A stretch of DNA of 7,680 nt from Deltaproteobacteria bacterium (GTDB lineage Bacteria; Desulfobacterota; JADFXK01): assembly GCA_015233285.1 (NCBI GenBank), contig JADFYA010000169.1, positions 1 through 7,680 on the forward strand, read 5' to 3'. The translations under genes and the position numbers were made by a program. How positions within the stretch are numbered: the stretch's first letter is position 1; every line of letters starts with the position of its first letter. The notes beneath the pieces were generated by a model. That model saw nothing but the letters and a program-made list of their open reading frames with translations. It was not told where the DNA came from and ran no database searches. Of this stretch, positions 1 to 5,616 are shown in pieces.

Positions 1-194
1 AATATTTTCCGCAAATCCGTAACGCCCCGGATTCCAGGGTAGGTATCGATCTGACTTTGCAGGGTGGCCGGGCTGGAATCGCAAATGGTCCGCAATGCGC
101 CCAGTTGATGAAAGTTGCGCACCAGATTTCGGCCCCATTGGCCGGACCCCACAACAGCCACCTGGGCCGGGGCAGGTACTCTTGCGTCATCCAT
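1..194 (-). CDS. Gfo/Idh/MocA-family NAD(P)-dependent oxidoreductase, N-terminal fragment
   Basis: The reverse strand encodes MDDARVPAPAQVAVVGSG and continues QWGRNLVRNFHQLGALRTICD. This is a Rossmann-fold start with a GxGxxGxN dinucleotide-binding loop, and the wording VAVVGxGxWGxNLVRNFxxLGAL is typical of WlbA/WbpB-like UDP-N-acetylglucosamine(uronate) 3-dehydrogenases of the Gfo/Idh/MocA family. Those enzymes oxidise nucleotide sugars in the cytoplasm for surface polysaccharide synthesis. Only about 64 residues are present and the gene runs off the left edge, so the exact substrate cannot be judged. An in-frame ATG lies 24 bases upstream (218) and would add MKRAKKKD through a nine-A tract. 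I prefer the start at 194, because a TATAAT box at 233-238 (minus strand) would leave almost no leader for the upstream ATG. Family call is firm; sub-family is inference. Confidence 0.85.
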   Translation of the reverse strand, partial: MDDARVPAPAQVAVVGSGQWGRNLVRNFHQLGALRTICDSSPATLQSQIDTYPGIRGVTDLRKI

Positions 195-232
195 GTCTTT
201 TTTTTTGGCTCTCTTCATATCTGCCCGATCAA

Positions 233-261
233 ATTATATGTTTTTGGCTTAAACTGATGAA
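233..261 (-). promoter_or_regulatory. Candidate promoter for the oxidoreductase gene
   Basis: On the minus strand a perfect TATAAT hexamer occupies 238-233. Seventeen bases upstream of it lies a weak -35 match, TTCATC (261-256). Transcription would begin near 226, giving a leader of about 30 bases to the ATG at 194. The -10 is good and the -35 is poor. Confidence 0.4.
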
Positions 262-290
262 CTTCGCAGCAGCCTCATGTCTTTTCGGTG

Positions 291-340
291 CGAAGCGAGA
301 AATCTTAAGATTCTTCACATTCGTTCGGAATGACAAAGTG
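291..340. repeat. Palindromic dispersed-type intergenic repeat
   Basis: The segment centres on a perfect 12-bp palindrome, AATCTTAAGATT (301-312). It is flanked by GCGAAGCGAG on the left and by TTCTTCACATTCGTTCGGAA then TGACAAAG on the right. From memory, this wording (…GATTCTTC…TTCG…GAATGACAAAG) matches a short sequence seen between genes in many unrelated bacterial genomes, often mistranslated as FxxFVRNDK. Only one copy is in this window, so its repeat status rests on recollection rather than on a second copy here. Confidence 0.4.
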
Positions 341-711
341 GGAATCATCGGTTTTGGGGTTGCGGCCCAACGTGGCCCTGTGTCCTCTTTTTTCTCTCTG
401 TGTCCGCAGTGTTGGGCTCTTTCAATGCCGGGGTTGGACACGGTGCTCGACGCTTCTGTCCTGAGCCCAAATTTAAATCGAAAAGTGGAAAAATAGCAAT
501 AGGAAAAAGGAGTAGACCCGGTCAGGCCGGGATTTAACCTGGCAGCCCGGTGTATCTAACCCGAGGTGGGATGAAAATGCCGTTGACCTGGCCAATTTCG
601 TGAAGCCACTCATCCCGGTCACGGGTAAGTACAAGATTGACATATATTTCCGGCCGACTCACACATCGTGTTTGTTTGACAAGGCCTGACCGGCCCATTG
701 ATTATGATGGC
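341..711. other. Gene-poor intergenic segment
   Basis: No convincing gene is seen. The segment contains a pyrimidine-rich run (about 380-412, including CTCTCTGTGTCC) and an isolated AAGGAG (507-512) followed at once by a TAG stop. The inverted-repeat element at 518-693 is listed separately. A stop-to-stop stretch at 516-689 translates to plausible protein-like text (…NPRWDENAVDLANFVKPLIP…) but has no usable start codon. Open frames at 95-496 (plus) and 619-813 (minus) look spurious because they run through the palindromic repeat or the promoter region. Confidence 0.5.
518..693. repeat. Segment bounded by an 11-bp perfect inverted repeat, possible structured RNA or miniature element
   Basis: CCGGTCAGGCC at 518-528 is matched exactly by its reverse complement GGCCTGACCGG at 683-693. 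Nested inside are GGGATGA (568-574) and TCATCCC (610-616), a second perfect 7-bp inverted repeat. The left arm can also form a local hairpin, CCCGG (517-521) with CCGGG (527-531). No target-site duplication is visible outside the outer arms. The nested arrangement could be a folded RNA, a small mobile element or a decayed gene end; the sequence does not decide between them. Confidence 0.35.
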
Positions 712-740
712 TTGTAATCTGTCTAGTTCTAAGGTATGAT
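712..740 (+). promoter_or_regulatory. Sigma70-type promoter for the thioesterase gene
   Basis: TTGTAA (712-717) and TATGAT (735-740) are separated by 17 bases, close to the consensus. Transcription would start near 747, giving a leader of about 53 bases before the ATG at 800. Confidence 0.6.
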
Positions 741-765
741 AAAAAATCCATCTTGGATTAGGTTG

Positions 766-790
766 GAGGCGATGTGCCTCATTACAGGAG
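766..790 (+). promoter_or_regulatory. Leader hairpin and ribosome binding site of the thioesterase gene
   Basis: GAGGC (766-770) and GCCTC (776-780) form a 5-bp GC-rich hairpin with loop GATGT. AGGAG (786-790) follows, nine bases before the ATG at 800. The hairpin sits just upstream of the Shine-Dalgarno sequence and could influence ribosome access. It is short, so this may be incidental. Confidence 0.45.
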
Positions 791-799
791 AAATAAATA

Positions 800-1255
800 A
801 TGACCTTAAACACCGGGCCGCATCAATTTGAAATGGACGCCTGGATCAGTTGCGCTCCCTTTGAACGGCTGCTCAATGTTACTATCGTCCAGGCTGAAGA
901 TGGCTCGGCCGTTTTGACCATGCCGTTCTTGATGGATTTTGCCCAGGGCGCGGGATTATTGCACGGCGGGGCCTTAGTCGGCTTAGCGGATACCGCGGTG
1001 GTCATGGCCATAAAGAGTATCCTGCCGCCCGGCACCCATTTTGCCACGACCTCGCTGGAGGTCAAGTTCCTTAATCCGGTGCGGCAAGGCACAGTCAGGG
1101 CCGAAGCTCAGGTGGTCAGCCGGGAGGGCAGAATCTTTCGGGGTGTGGCCACCATCTATAATGACGCCGAGGTGCCTGTGCTCAATTTTTCATCAGTCTT
1201 TAAAGTGGCCAGAAATTCTACCATCTTAGGAATAAAGTTCAAAGACTTGGACTGA
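800..1255 (+). CDS. PaaI-like hotdog-fold thioesterase
   Basis: This 151-residue protein has the size and layout of the PaaI/acyl-CoA thioesterase group of the hotdog superfamily, which hydrolyses acyl- or aryl-CoA thioesters in the cytoplasm. The N-terminal PFERLLNVTIV region fits the usual P-F-x-x-x-L-G/N segment. HGGALVGLADTA contains the HGG motif (residues 55-57) and the acidic residue of the active site (Asp64). It is followed by the long hotdog helix, the FATTSLEVKFLNPV strand with NP, and the G-x-x-x-AxAxVVxREGR strand. The start is fixed by AGGAG nine bases upstream and by a good promoter at 712-740. A gap of 83 bases separates it from the next gene on the same strand. Fold and thioesterase class are firm; the natural substrate is unknown, and no phenylacetate-degradation genes are nearby. 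Confidence 0.88.
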   Translation: MTLNTGPHQFEMDAWISCAPFERLLNVTIVQAEDGSAVLTMPFLMDFAQGAGLLHGGALVGLADTAVVMAIKSILPPGTHFATTSLEVKFLNPVRQGTVRAEAQVVSREGRIFRGVATIYNDAEVPVLNFSSVFKVARNSTILGIKFKDLD

Positions 1256-1294
1256 GGCGGGGTGGACGTTGCCGCGGCCTGGCCTCCTCCTGGT

Positions 1295-1300
1295 TATAAT
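1295..1300 (+). promoter_or_regulatory. Possible -10 element for the receiver-TPR gene
   Basis: A perfect TATAAT lies 38 bases before the ATG at 1339, in a sharp change from GC-rich to AT-rich sequence. No -35 match is found at the right spacing (1272-1277 reads CCGCGG), so this would need an activator or be incidental. The gene may instead be co-transcribed with the thioesterase gene. Confidence 0.3.
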
Positions 1301-1338
1301 TTGAAAACATTTTTATCGAATATCGGAAAATTTTTAAT

Positions 1339-2397
1339 ATGGGCCATTATACTTCCGATCTTAAAAAGAAAAAAGGTTCCTTTTCCAAGAGCACTTCCTT
1401 CCTGGTGGCTTCAGACTCCCGCGAGACCCACAAAACTGTCCCGGTAATATTAACTTTCTTGGGATTTAAAAGGCACTTATCATGCAAATCAGGGATCGAA
1501 GCCTGGCGGTTGCTCAAGGGTGAGCAGGTGGATTTCATGATCTCCGAATGGTGCTTGCCGGATATGGATGGATTGCTCCTCCTCAAATTCATGCGGGTGG
1601 ACGAATCATTTGATAACACGCCGGTTATTTTGGTGGTGGAAGAGATCACCAGGGAAAAGGTTATTCGGGCCGGCGAGGCCGGAGTCAACGCCATTATAGT
1701 CAAGCCTGTCACCATCAACGTGCTGCAGGATAAGCTGGAAGAAATCTACGCCGTGTTTGACGACCCCAAGTCCAGACAGGCGGAAATACTGATGGAAGAG
1801 GCCAAGGAGTTTATGCTGGCCAACAAATACGATGAAGCTTTGGAAAGTTTCCAGAAGGTCCTGACCATATTTGAAAGTGCTGAAATTTATTATAATATCG
1901 GATTTATCATGGTCTCCCAGGGCAAATATGATGAGGCCCTGGCCGCCTTTCGGAAGGCCACCAAAATTAACGCGACCTATGTTGCTGCTTATAAAATGAT
2001 GGCTCAAATTTACCAAAGACTGGGCCGGGATAAGGAAGCCCAGGACGCTTTTGAGTCGGCCGCGGAACTGTTGATGAATCAGGATATGTTTGATAGTGCC
2101 GAAAGGATTTATCAGGAAATAGTTAAAATCAACCCCGCCTCGGTTAATGTCTACAACACATTAGGAATTCTTTCCCGAAAAAGGGGAGATTTCAGAACTG
2201 CCATGAGTTATTATAAAAAGGCTCTCAAAGTGAACCCGGAGGATGAAAATATTTTTTTTAATATCGGCCGCCTCCATATGGACATGAAAGAATTTGATGA
2301 AGGCCGGGAAGCTTTTCGCCAGGCGTTGTTGCTAAACCCCAATTTCAAAGAGGCCAAAGACATGATCCGTTCCCTGGACATGGGGCTGAGCCTCTAA
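1339..2397 (+). CDS. Degenerate response-regulator receiver domain fused to TPR repeats
   Basis: This 352-residue protein has a CheY-like receiver domain (about residues 19-140) followed by five to six tetratricopeptide repeats (about 148-340; for example YYNIGFIMVSQGKYDEALAA and YNTLGILSRKRGDFRTAMSY). TPR domains bind partner proteins, so the likely role is a cytoplasmic signalling scaffold; no DNA-binding or enzyme domain is present. Key receiver residues are altered. The phospho-accepting Asp of the usual SDW/MPxMDG strand is Glu70 (ISEWCLPDMDG), one of the acidic pair is Ser25 (VASDS), and the conserved Thr/Ser is Val100 (VILVV). The Lys-Pro pair is kept (Lys122-Pro123). It therefore probably does not act as a normal phospho-switch. 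A stop codon at 1297 and no other in-frame start codon fix the ATG at 1339. The ribosome site is weak (GGAAAA). Domain calls are firm; partner and output are unknown. Confidence 0.88.
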   Translation: MGHYTSDLKKKKGSFSKSTSFLVASDSRETHKTVPVILTFLGFKRHLSCKSGIEAWRLLKGEQVDFMISEWCLPDMDGLLLLKFMRVDESFDNTPVILVVEEITREKVIRAGEAGVNAIIVKPVTINVLQDKLEEIYAVFDDPKSRQAEILMEEAKEFMLANKYDEALESFQKVLTIFESAEIYYNIGFIMVSQGKYDEALAAFRKATKINATYVAAYKMMAQIYQRLGRDKEAQDAFESAAELLMNQDMFDSAERIYQEIVKINPASVNVYNTLGILSRKRGDFRTAMSYYKKALKVNPEDENIFFNIGRLHMDMKEFDEGREAFRQALLLNPNFKEAKDMIRSLDMGLSL

Positions 2398-2450
2398 ACA
2401 ACACGCAACGCTGAGATCGCCTGCCTATGACTGGTTGTGGCCGGCAACCC

Positions 2451-2506
2451 AGCAACCAGCAACGAGCACCAAGCACCGAGCACCAAGCACCGAGCAACCA
2501 GCCACG
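2451..2506. repeat. Heptad tandem repeat, consensus AGCAMCN, 8 units
   Basis: Eight consecutive 7-base units can be laid out from 2451: AGCAACC, AGCAACG, AGCACCA, AGCACCG, AGCACCA, AGCACCG, AGCAACC, AGCCACG. A partial unit (GGCAACC) precedes them. Units 3-4 and 5-6 form an exact 14-base duplication. The array lies between the receiver-TPR gene and the transporter gene. It is open in the transporter's frame, giving low-complexity text (…APSTEHQAPSNQP…) that is unlikely to be real protein. Confidence 0.8.
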
Positions 2507-2522
2507 AGGATCAAGCCCATTG
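2506..2522 (+). promoter_or_regulatory. Shine-Dalgarno sequence and TTG start of the MFS gene
   Basis: GAGGA (2506-2510) lies nine bases before an in-frame TTG (2520-2522), directly after the heptad repeat. The longer frame's ATG at 2427 has only a weak GAGA upstream. This favours initiation at TTG and excludes the repeat-encoded 31 residues. Confidence 0.5.
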
Positions 2523-3842
2523 GAGTCCCCTCCCCAGTCATCCATTCTTGTCTTCCGCAATAAAAGCCTGTTGGCCTGGGTCATATATGATTGGGCCTAT
2601 TCCGCATTCTCCACCAGTATTACCGCCGCGTTGCTCCCGGCCTATTTCGCCAAAGTCGTCGCCCCGTCCGGGGTGATCATAGAGCTGGCCGGTTTCACCT
2701 GGCGGACCCAGGCCGGCTCCTTATGGGGCTATGCCGCGTCGCTGTCTCTCCTGTTAATTGCCTTATCCTCTCCCTGGCTGGGTGCGTTGGCCGATCAAAC
2801 CGGCAATAAGAAAACATTTTTGCTCGGTTTCGCTTACTTAGGGGCCTTGACCACCCTGTTTTTGTACTGGGCTAGAGAAGGGGCGGTCGGGCTGACGCTT
2901 TTTTTATTTATAATCGGCAACATCGGATTTTTGGGCAGCGGGATTTTTTACAACGGATTCTTGCCGGCCCTGGCCCCGCCAAACAAGCAAGACTGGTTGT
3001 CCAGCGTAGGTTATGCCTGGGGGTATGTGGGCGGAGGTTTGTTGCTGGCCGTCCACCTGGCCGTGATTTCTTTTTACGACCGGCTGGGCTTGAGTGACGC
3101 AGGCCTGGCGGCCCGGCTGTGTCTGGTCTCGGTCGGCCTATGGTGGGGCATATTTACCATTCCGGTTGTTATTTGGCTTAAAGACAGCCCCAAAACAAGG
3201 CGGATCCAGTGGCGTCCGGCCCTGGTCGCGGCGATTGGCCAGGTCATGGCCACTTTGCGGACGATTCGGCAACGAAAACCCATTTTTACCTTTATCCTGG
3301 CCTACTTTTTTTATCAAGACGGCATTCAGACGACGATTCTGATGGCCTCCATCTATGGGGCGACGGAATTGAATTTGTCCATGGCCTCTCTATTGGGCGC
3401 TTTTCTCCTGACCCAGGCCACGGCTTTTCCGGGGGCTTTGATTTTCGCCAAATGGGCGGGAAGCCGGCAAACCAGGCGGGTGTTGATCTGGCTGTTGATC
3501 ATCTGGCTGGGTCTGATCATCTACGCCTATAGGATGACCGCGGCCTGGGAATTCTGGACGTTGGCCGGGTTGATCGGCCTGGTTCTGGGCCCGAGTCAGT
3601 CACTTAGCCGGTCCTATTTCAGCAACCTCATTCCGGCCGGACAGGCTGCCGAGTTTTTTGGATTTTTTTCCGTCAGCGGGAGGTTCTCGGCGATCCTGGG
3701 GCCACTTGTCTTCGGCATCACCCGTGACCTCACCGGCAGCTCCCGCCGGGCCATTCTAAGCGTGCTGGTCTTCTTTCTGGTCGGCCTGACCTTGCTGATG
3801 ATTACACCGGGGCCGGGGCAGACTCGTGATTTGAAGCCTTAA
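2520..3842 (+). CDS. MFS transporter of the UMF1/Atg22-like family
   Basis: From the TTG start this is a 440-residue, strongly hydrophobic protein with roughly twelve membrane segments, the usual size of bacterial UMF1 proteins. Family signatures (numbering from 2520) are WVIYDWAYSAFSTS in the first membrane segment (YDW about 23-25), a motif-A-like loop LGALADQTGNKK (87-98), FYNGFLPALAPP (143-154) and GYAWGYVGGGL (164-174). Yeast Atg22 exports amino acids from the vacuole; bacterial members are presumed inner-membrane exporters whose substrate is not known. An ATG at 2427 would add 31 residues encoded mostly by a heptad repeat, which I consider spurious; a GAGGA sequence supports the TTG. 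The gene follows the receiver-TPR gene by about 120 bases and may share its transcript. No clear terminator follows. Family is firm; substrate and start are less certain. Confidence 0.85.
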   Translation: MESPPQSSILVFRNKSLLAWVIYDWAYSAFSTSITAALLPAYFAKVVAPSGVIIELAGFTWRTQAGSLWGYAASLSLLLIALSSPWLGALADQTGNKKTFLLGFAYLGALTTLFLYWAREGAVGLTLFLFIIGNIGFLGSGIFYNGFLPALAPPNKQDWLSSVGYAWGYVGGGLLLAVHLAVISFYDRLGLSDAGLAARLCLVSVGLWWGIFTIPVVIWLKDSPKTRRIQWRPALVAAIGQVMATLRTIRQRKPIFTFILAYFFYQDGIQTTILMASIYGATELNLSMASLLGAFLLTQATAFPGALIFAKWAGSRQTRRVLIWLLIIWLGLIIYAYRMTAAWEFWTLAGLIGLVLGPSQSLSRSYFSNLIPAGQAAEFFGFFSVSGRFSAILGPLVFGITRDLTGSSRRAILSVLVFFLVGLTLLMITPGPGQTRDLKP

Positions 3843-3851
3843 TTCTAAAAT

Positions 3852-3874
3852 AGTAATTGGATAACATAATTACT
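3852..3874. promoter_or_regulatory. Inverted repeat overlapping a -35 box, candidate operator
   Basis: AGTAATT (3852-3858) and AATTACT (3868-3874) are perfect 7-bp arms around a 9-base spacer. The right arm's last T is the first base of the TTGACA box, so a bound repressor would cover the promoter. It begins ten bases after the transporter stop codon and could instead be a weak AT-rich hairpin, but it has no following T-run. Confidence 0.35.
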
Positions 3875-3901
3875 TGACAATTTTATTGATGTATGTATAG
3901 T
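3874..3901 (+). promoter_or_regulatory. Near-consensus sigma70 promoter
   Basis: TTGACA (3874-3879, perfect) is followed after 16 bases by TATAGT (3896-3901). This is the best promoter match in the window, yet the next plausible gene starts more than 400 bases downstream at 4328. It would therefore drive a long leader, a small RNA or a lost gene. Confidence 0.55.
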
Positions 3902-4316
3902 TGATTTAGGTCATTACCATAAGGGTTGAATCAACCGGCACCAATAGCGTGTAACCAATTTATTAGAAATAGGTTAAGTTATCGTTTCAGCCTGACCCCA
4001 CTTAATGATTCGTCTGATTTCTCCCCATCTTCTGCCTATGGCGGGATATGATGAGATCTGAGCTACGAAATAGTCAAAGTCAAGGTGTGGTGAACATGTT
4101 TGCTTCGCACCCCTCTTTGACCCCGTTCGTTTCAGCGAAGGAAGAAGAAAAGACGCAGCCCAGGTGGCGGCAGCGTTGAATGCACCCTCTACAGGTGATT
4201 ATTTTCAGGCCCGGAACAGTTCCTCTCCCTTCCGATTCCGGCGGCAAGGATGGTGAGCTGTTTAATTATAAGACAAAACCAATGTCAGTCTTGCATGCCA
4301 AATAACATTCATCAAC
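3902..4316. other. Long leader or intergenic region before the phosphoesterase gene
   Basis: No convincing gene is seen. It contains a 13-bp palindrome GGTTGA-A-TCAACC (3924-3936). A segment GTTTCAGCCTGACCCCACTT (3984-4003) is reminiscent of insertion-sequence ends, but no transposase or second end is present. There are two overlapping hairpins at 4073-4140 and a weak promoter candidate TTGAAT-18-TATTTT (4176-4205). Short peptides can be read (for example 4005-4061 and 4096-4179) but lack ribosome sites or family features. Confidence 0.45.
4073..4140 (+). promoter_or_regulatory. Two mutually exclusive hairpins, attenuator-like
   Basis: Hairpin A pairs GTCAAAG (4073-4079) with CTTTGAC (4115-4121) and, inside it, GGTGTG (4084-4089) with CGCACC (4106-4111, one G-U). 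Hairpin B pairs CTTCGC (4103-4108) with GCGAAG (4135-4140). CTTCGC overlaps the right inner arm of hairpin A, so both cannot form fully at once. No U-run follows either stem, so a classical intrinsic terminator is not seen. Confidence 0.3.
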
Positions 4317-4330
4317 GGAGCTGCTCAGTG
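4317..4330 (+). promoter_or_regulatory. Shine-Dalgarno sequence and GTG start of the phosphoesterase gene
   Basis: GGAG (4317-4320) lies seven bases before GTG (4328-4330), which places the first beta strand (TLAIISD) at residues 2-8 as usual in the family. In-frame ATGs at 4250 and 4295 lack a correctly spaced ribosome site and would add a Cys-rich tail with no family match. Confidence 0.6.
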
Positions 4331-5593
4331 ACACTTGCCATTATTTCAGACACAAACTTTGGAGACGGCAGTTCCGTCCTTTTCATTCCTGATAACCAAG
4401 GGAATCCGGTTATTGGACCAAAGTACCTGGACCTGAAGAATGCGGTCGGCACAGATAATGACTATCTGGTCCTGGCCGGAGATATCTTGGACTTCTCAGT
4501 GGCTCCGTACGAGAAAGCTTACCAATACGCCCAGGCATTTTTTCTCTGCGCCCAAGCGGACAACCTGGCTAAGGAGTATATCTACCTGGCGGGAAACCAC
4601 GATGCCGATATCTGGCACATCGTTCAACACCAACGGAGCGTCATCAACAAGCTGTTAAACGGCAAGCTCCCTGAGTCGTATCAACATTCGGTGCCTGGGA
4701 TCATAGATGACCGCACCGGTGGTTGTCCGGCAACTAAAGGGCTTACACTCTACGGAGTGACTCCAAACGCGAAAGGGCCAAAAACATATGGTGGTATGTT
4801 TCTTGACAAAATAGCCCCGGGCGCTACGTTTAATTTCGTTTATCCCAACTTATATATCGTGACGGATAACGAATGCGTTCTGGTGACGCACGGACAATAT
4901 CTTGAACCCTATTGGGCTGTCCTGGGAGAGGTTGCGACAAAAATCGCCGGTGACGACTTGAAGGTCGGCGCAATGGATGTGAGAGAAATGGTCGAAATAA
5001 ATTTTCCCTTGAATCAGTTAGGATGCACCGGAATAGGGCAAGCCGGGGTTCTCACAAGACGACTCGTCCGGCCGGTCGAAGTCGAGGTCAAAGCGGGCAA
5101 ACTCGACAGAGTCAAGAAATATCTAGATCGTCTGGGGCGGGCCATTGATGATCTGACCGATTATGGGTGGCTAAAGAAATTCGTGGTTGACTGCATCGTT
5201 AAGGGAGCAGCAGAAGAAGTGATTGATACTATAGGAAAAATTAAGAAAACGCGCTATCGGGACGACTTCATTTATGATCGGAAGGTGCAAGATCGGTTCA
5301 AAAGGTTCTATGACGCGAGCCTCCTGGAACTTGGCGCCATCAATGCAAGCCCGGATTTCAGAGCGCCGGATTGTAGAATTCCCGCGCCGGAGCGGGTAAT
5401 TTTTGGCCATACCCACCAGCCGATACCGTGGAACGATCCGAGTCCGCCAAAATTCAGCGTCGTTTCCTCTGCTTCACCCAAACGATTGACCCTGCATAAT
5501 ACCGGCGGTTGGCTCACTGAAGACGATAAGTTCGTGGGCGCGGAGGTGTTCAAGTATGACACCAAAAGTGGATTCTCCTCAATATCAATATGA
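4328..5593 (+). CDS. Calcineurin-like metallophosphoesterase with helical insertion
   Basis: From the GTG start this is a 421-residue protein that should hydrolyse a phosphoester with a two-metal centre. The metallophosphoesterase motifs appear in order: ISDTNFGDG (Asp8), DYLVLAGDILDF (GD at 51-52), YLAGNHDAD (GNHD 89-92), LVTHGQYLEP (His188) and VIFGHTHQP (GHTH 360-363), then an LHNTGGW strand near the end. Motif I is D-T-N instead of D-x-H, so one metal ligand is changed. Between the single His and GHTH lie about 170 residues, far longer than in compact members. They are mostly helical with charged stretches (LDRVKKYLDRLGRAIDDL) and may form a lid or substrate domain. There is no signal peptide, so the protein is probably cytoplasmic. 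It is followed after 23 bases by a cysteine-hydrolase gene, almost certainly in one operon. Fold is firm; substrate is unknown. Lipid A or nucleotide substrates are possible but unsupported. Confidence 0.82.
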   Translation: MTLAIISDTNFGDGSSVLFIPDNQGNPVIGPKYLDLKNAVGTDNDYLVLAGDILDFSVAPYEKAYQYAQAFFLCAQADNLAKEYIYLAGNHDADIWHIVQHQRSVINKLLNGKLPESYQHSVPGIIDDRTGGCPATKGLTLYGVTPNAKGPKTYGGMFLDKIAPGATFNFVYPNLYIVTDNECVLVTHGQYLEPYWAVLGEVATKIAGDDLKVGAMDVREMVEINFPLNQLGCTGIGQAGVLTRRLVRPVEVEVKAGKLDRVKKYLDRLGRAIDDLTDYGWLKKFVVDCIVKGAAEEVIDTIGKIKKTRYRDDFIYDRKVQDRFKRFYDASLLELGAINASPDFRAPDCRIPAPERVIFGHTHQPIPWNDPSPPKFSVVSSASPKRLTLHNTGGWLTEDDKFVGAEVFKYDTKSGFSSISI

Positions 5594-5602
5594 TGACCGG
5601 TT

Positions 5603-5610
5603 AAGGGGAG
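5603..5610 (+). promoter_or_regulatory. Strong Shine-Dalgarno sequence of the YiiX-like gene
   Basis: AAGGGGAG lies six bases before the ATG at 5617, in the 23-base gap after the phosphoesterase stop. Its strength suggests efficient translation of the second gene of the pair. Confidence 0.65.
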
Positions 5611-5616
5611 TTAATT

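Noticed and set aside
95..496. Open frame of 133 codons on the plus strand
   Set aside because: It overlaps the oxidoreductase start antisense, passes through the palindromic repeat (FFTFVRNDK) and pyrimidine-rich sequence, and has no ribosome site or family resemblance.
521..547. GTCAGG…CAGCC wording similar to the apical hairpin of signal recognition particle RNA
   Set aside because: The GNRA-type tetraloop and the internal A-rich loop are absent; the hairpin here would have loop ATTTAA and does not fit the consensus.
1606..2016. 136-codon minus-strand open frame
   Set aside because: It lies wholly within the receiver-TPR gene, whose domains are clear on the plus strand.
2451..2506. Possible CRISPR-like array
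   Set aside because: The units are contiguous 7-mers without spacers, so it is a simple tandem repeat.
4096..4179. 27-codon open frame MFASHPSLTPFVSAKEEEK…
   Set aside because: No ribosome site, a composition skewed by a purine-rich run, and overlap with the hairpins; no reason to call it a gene.
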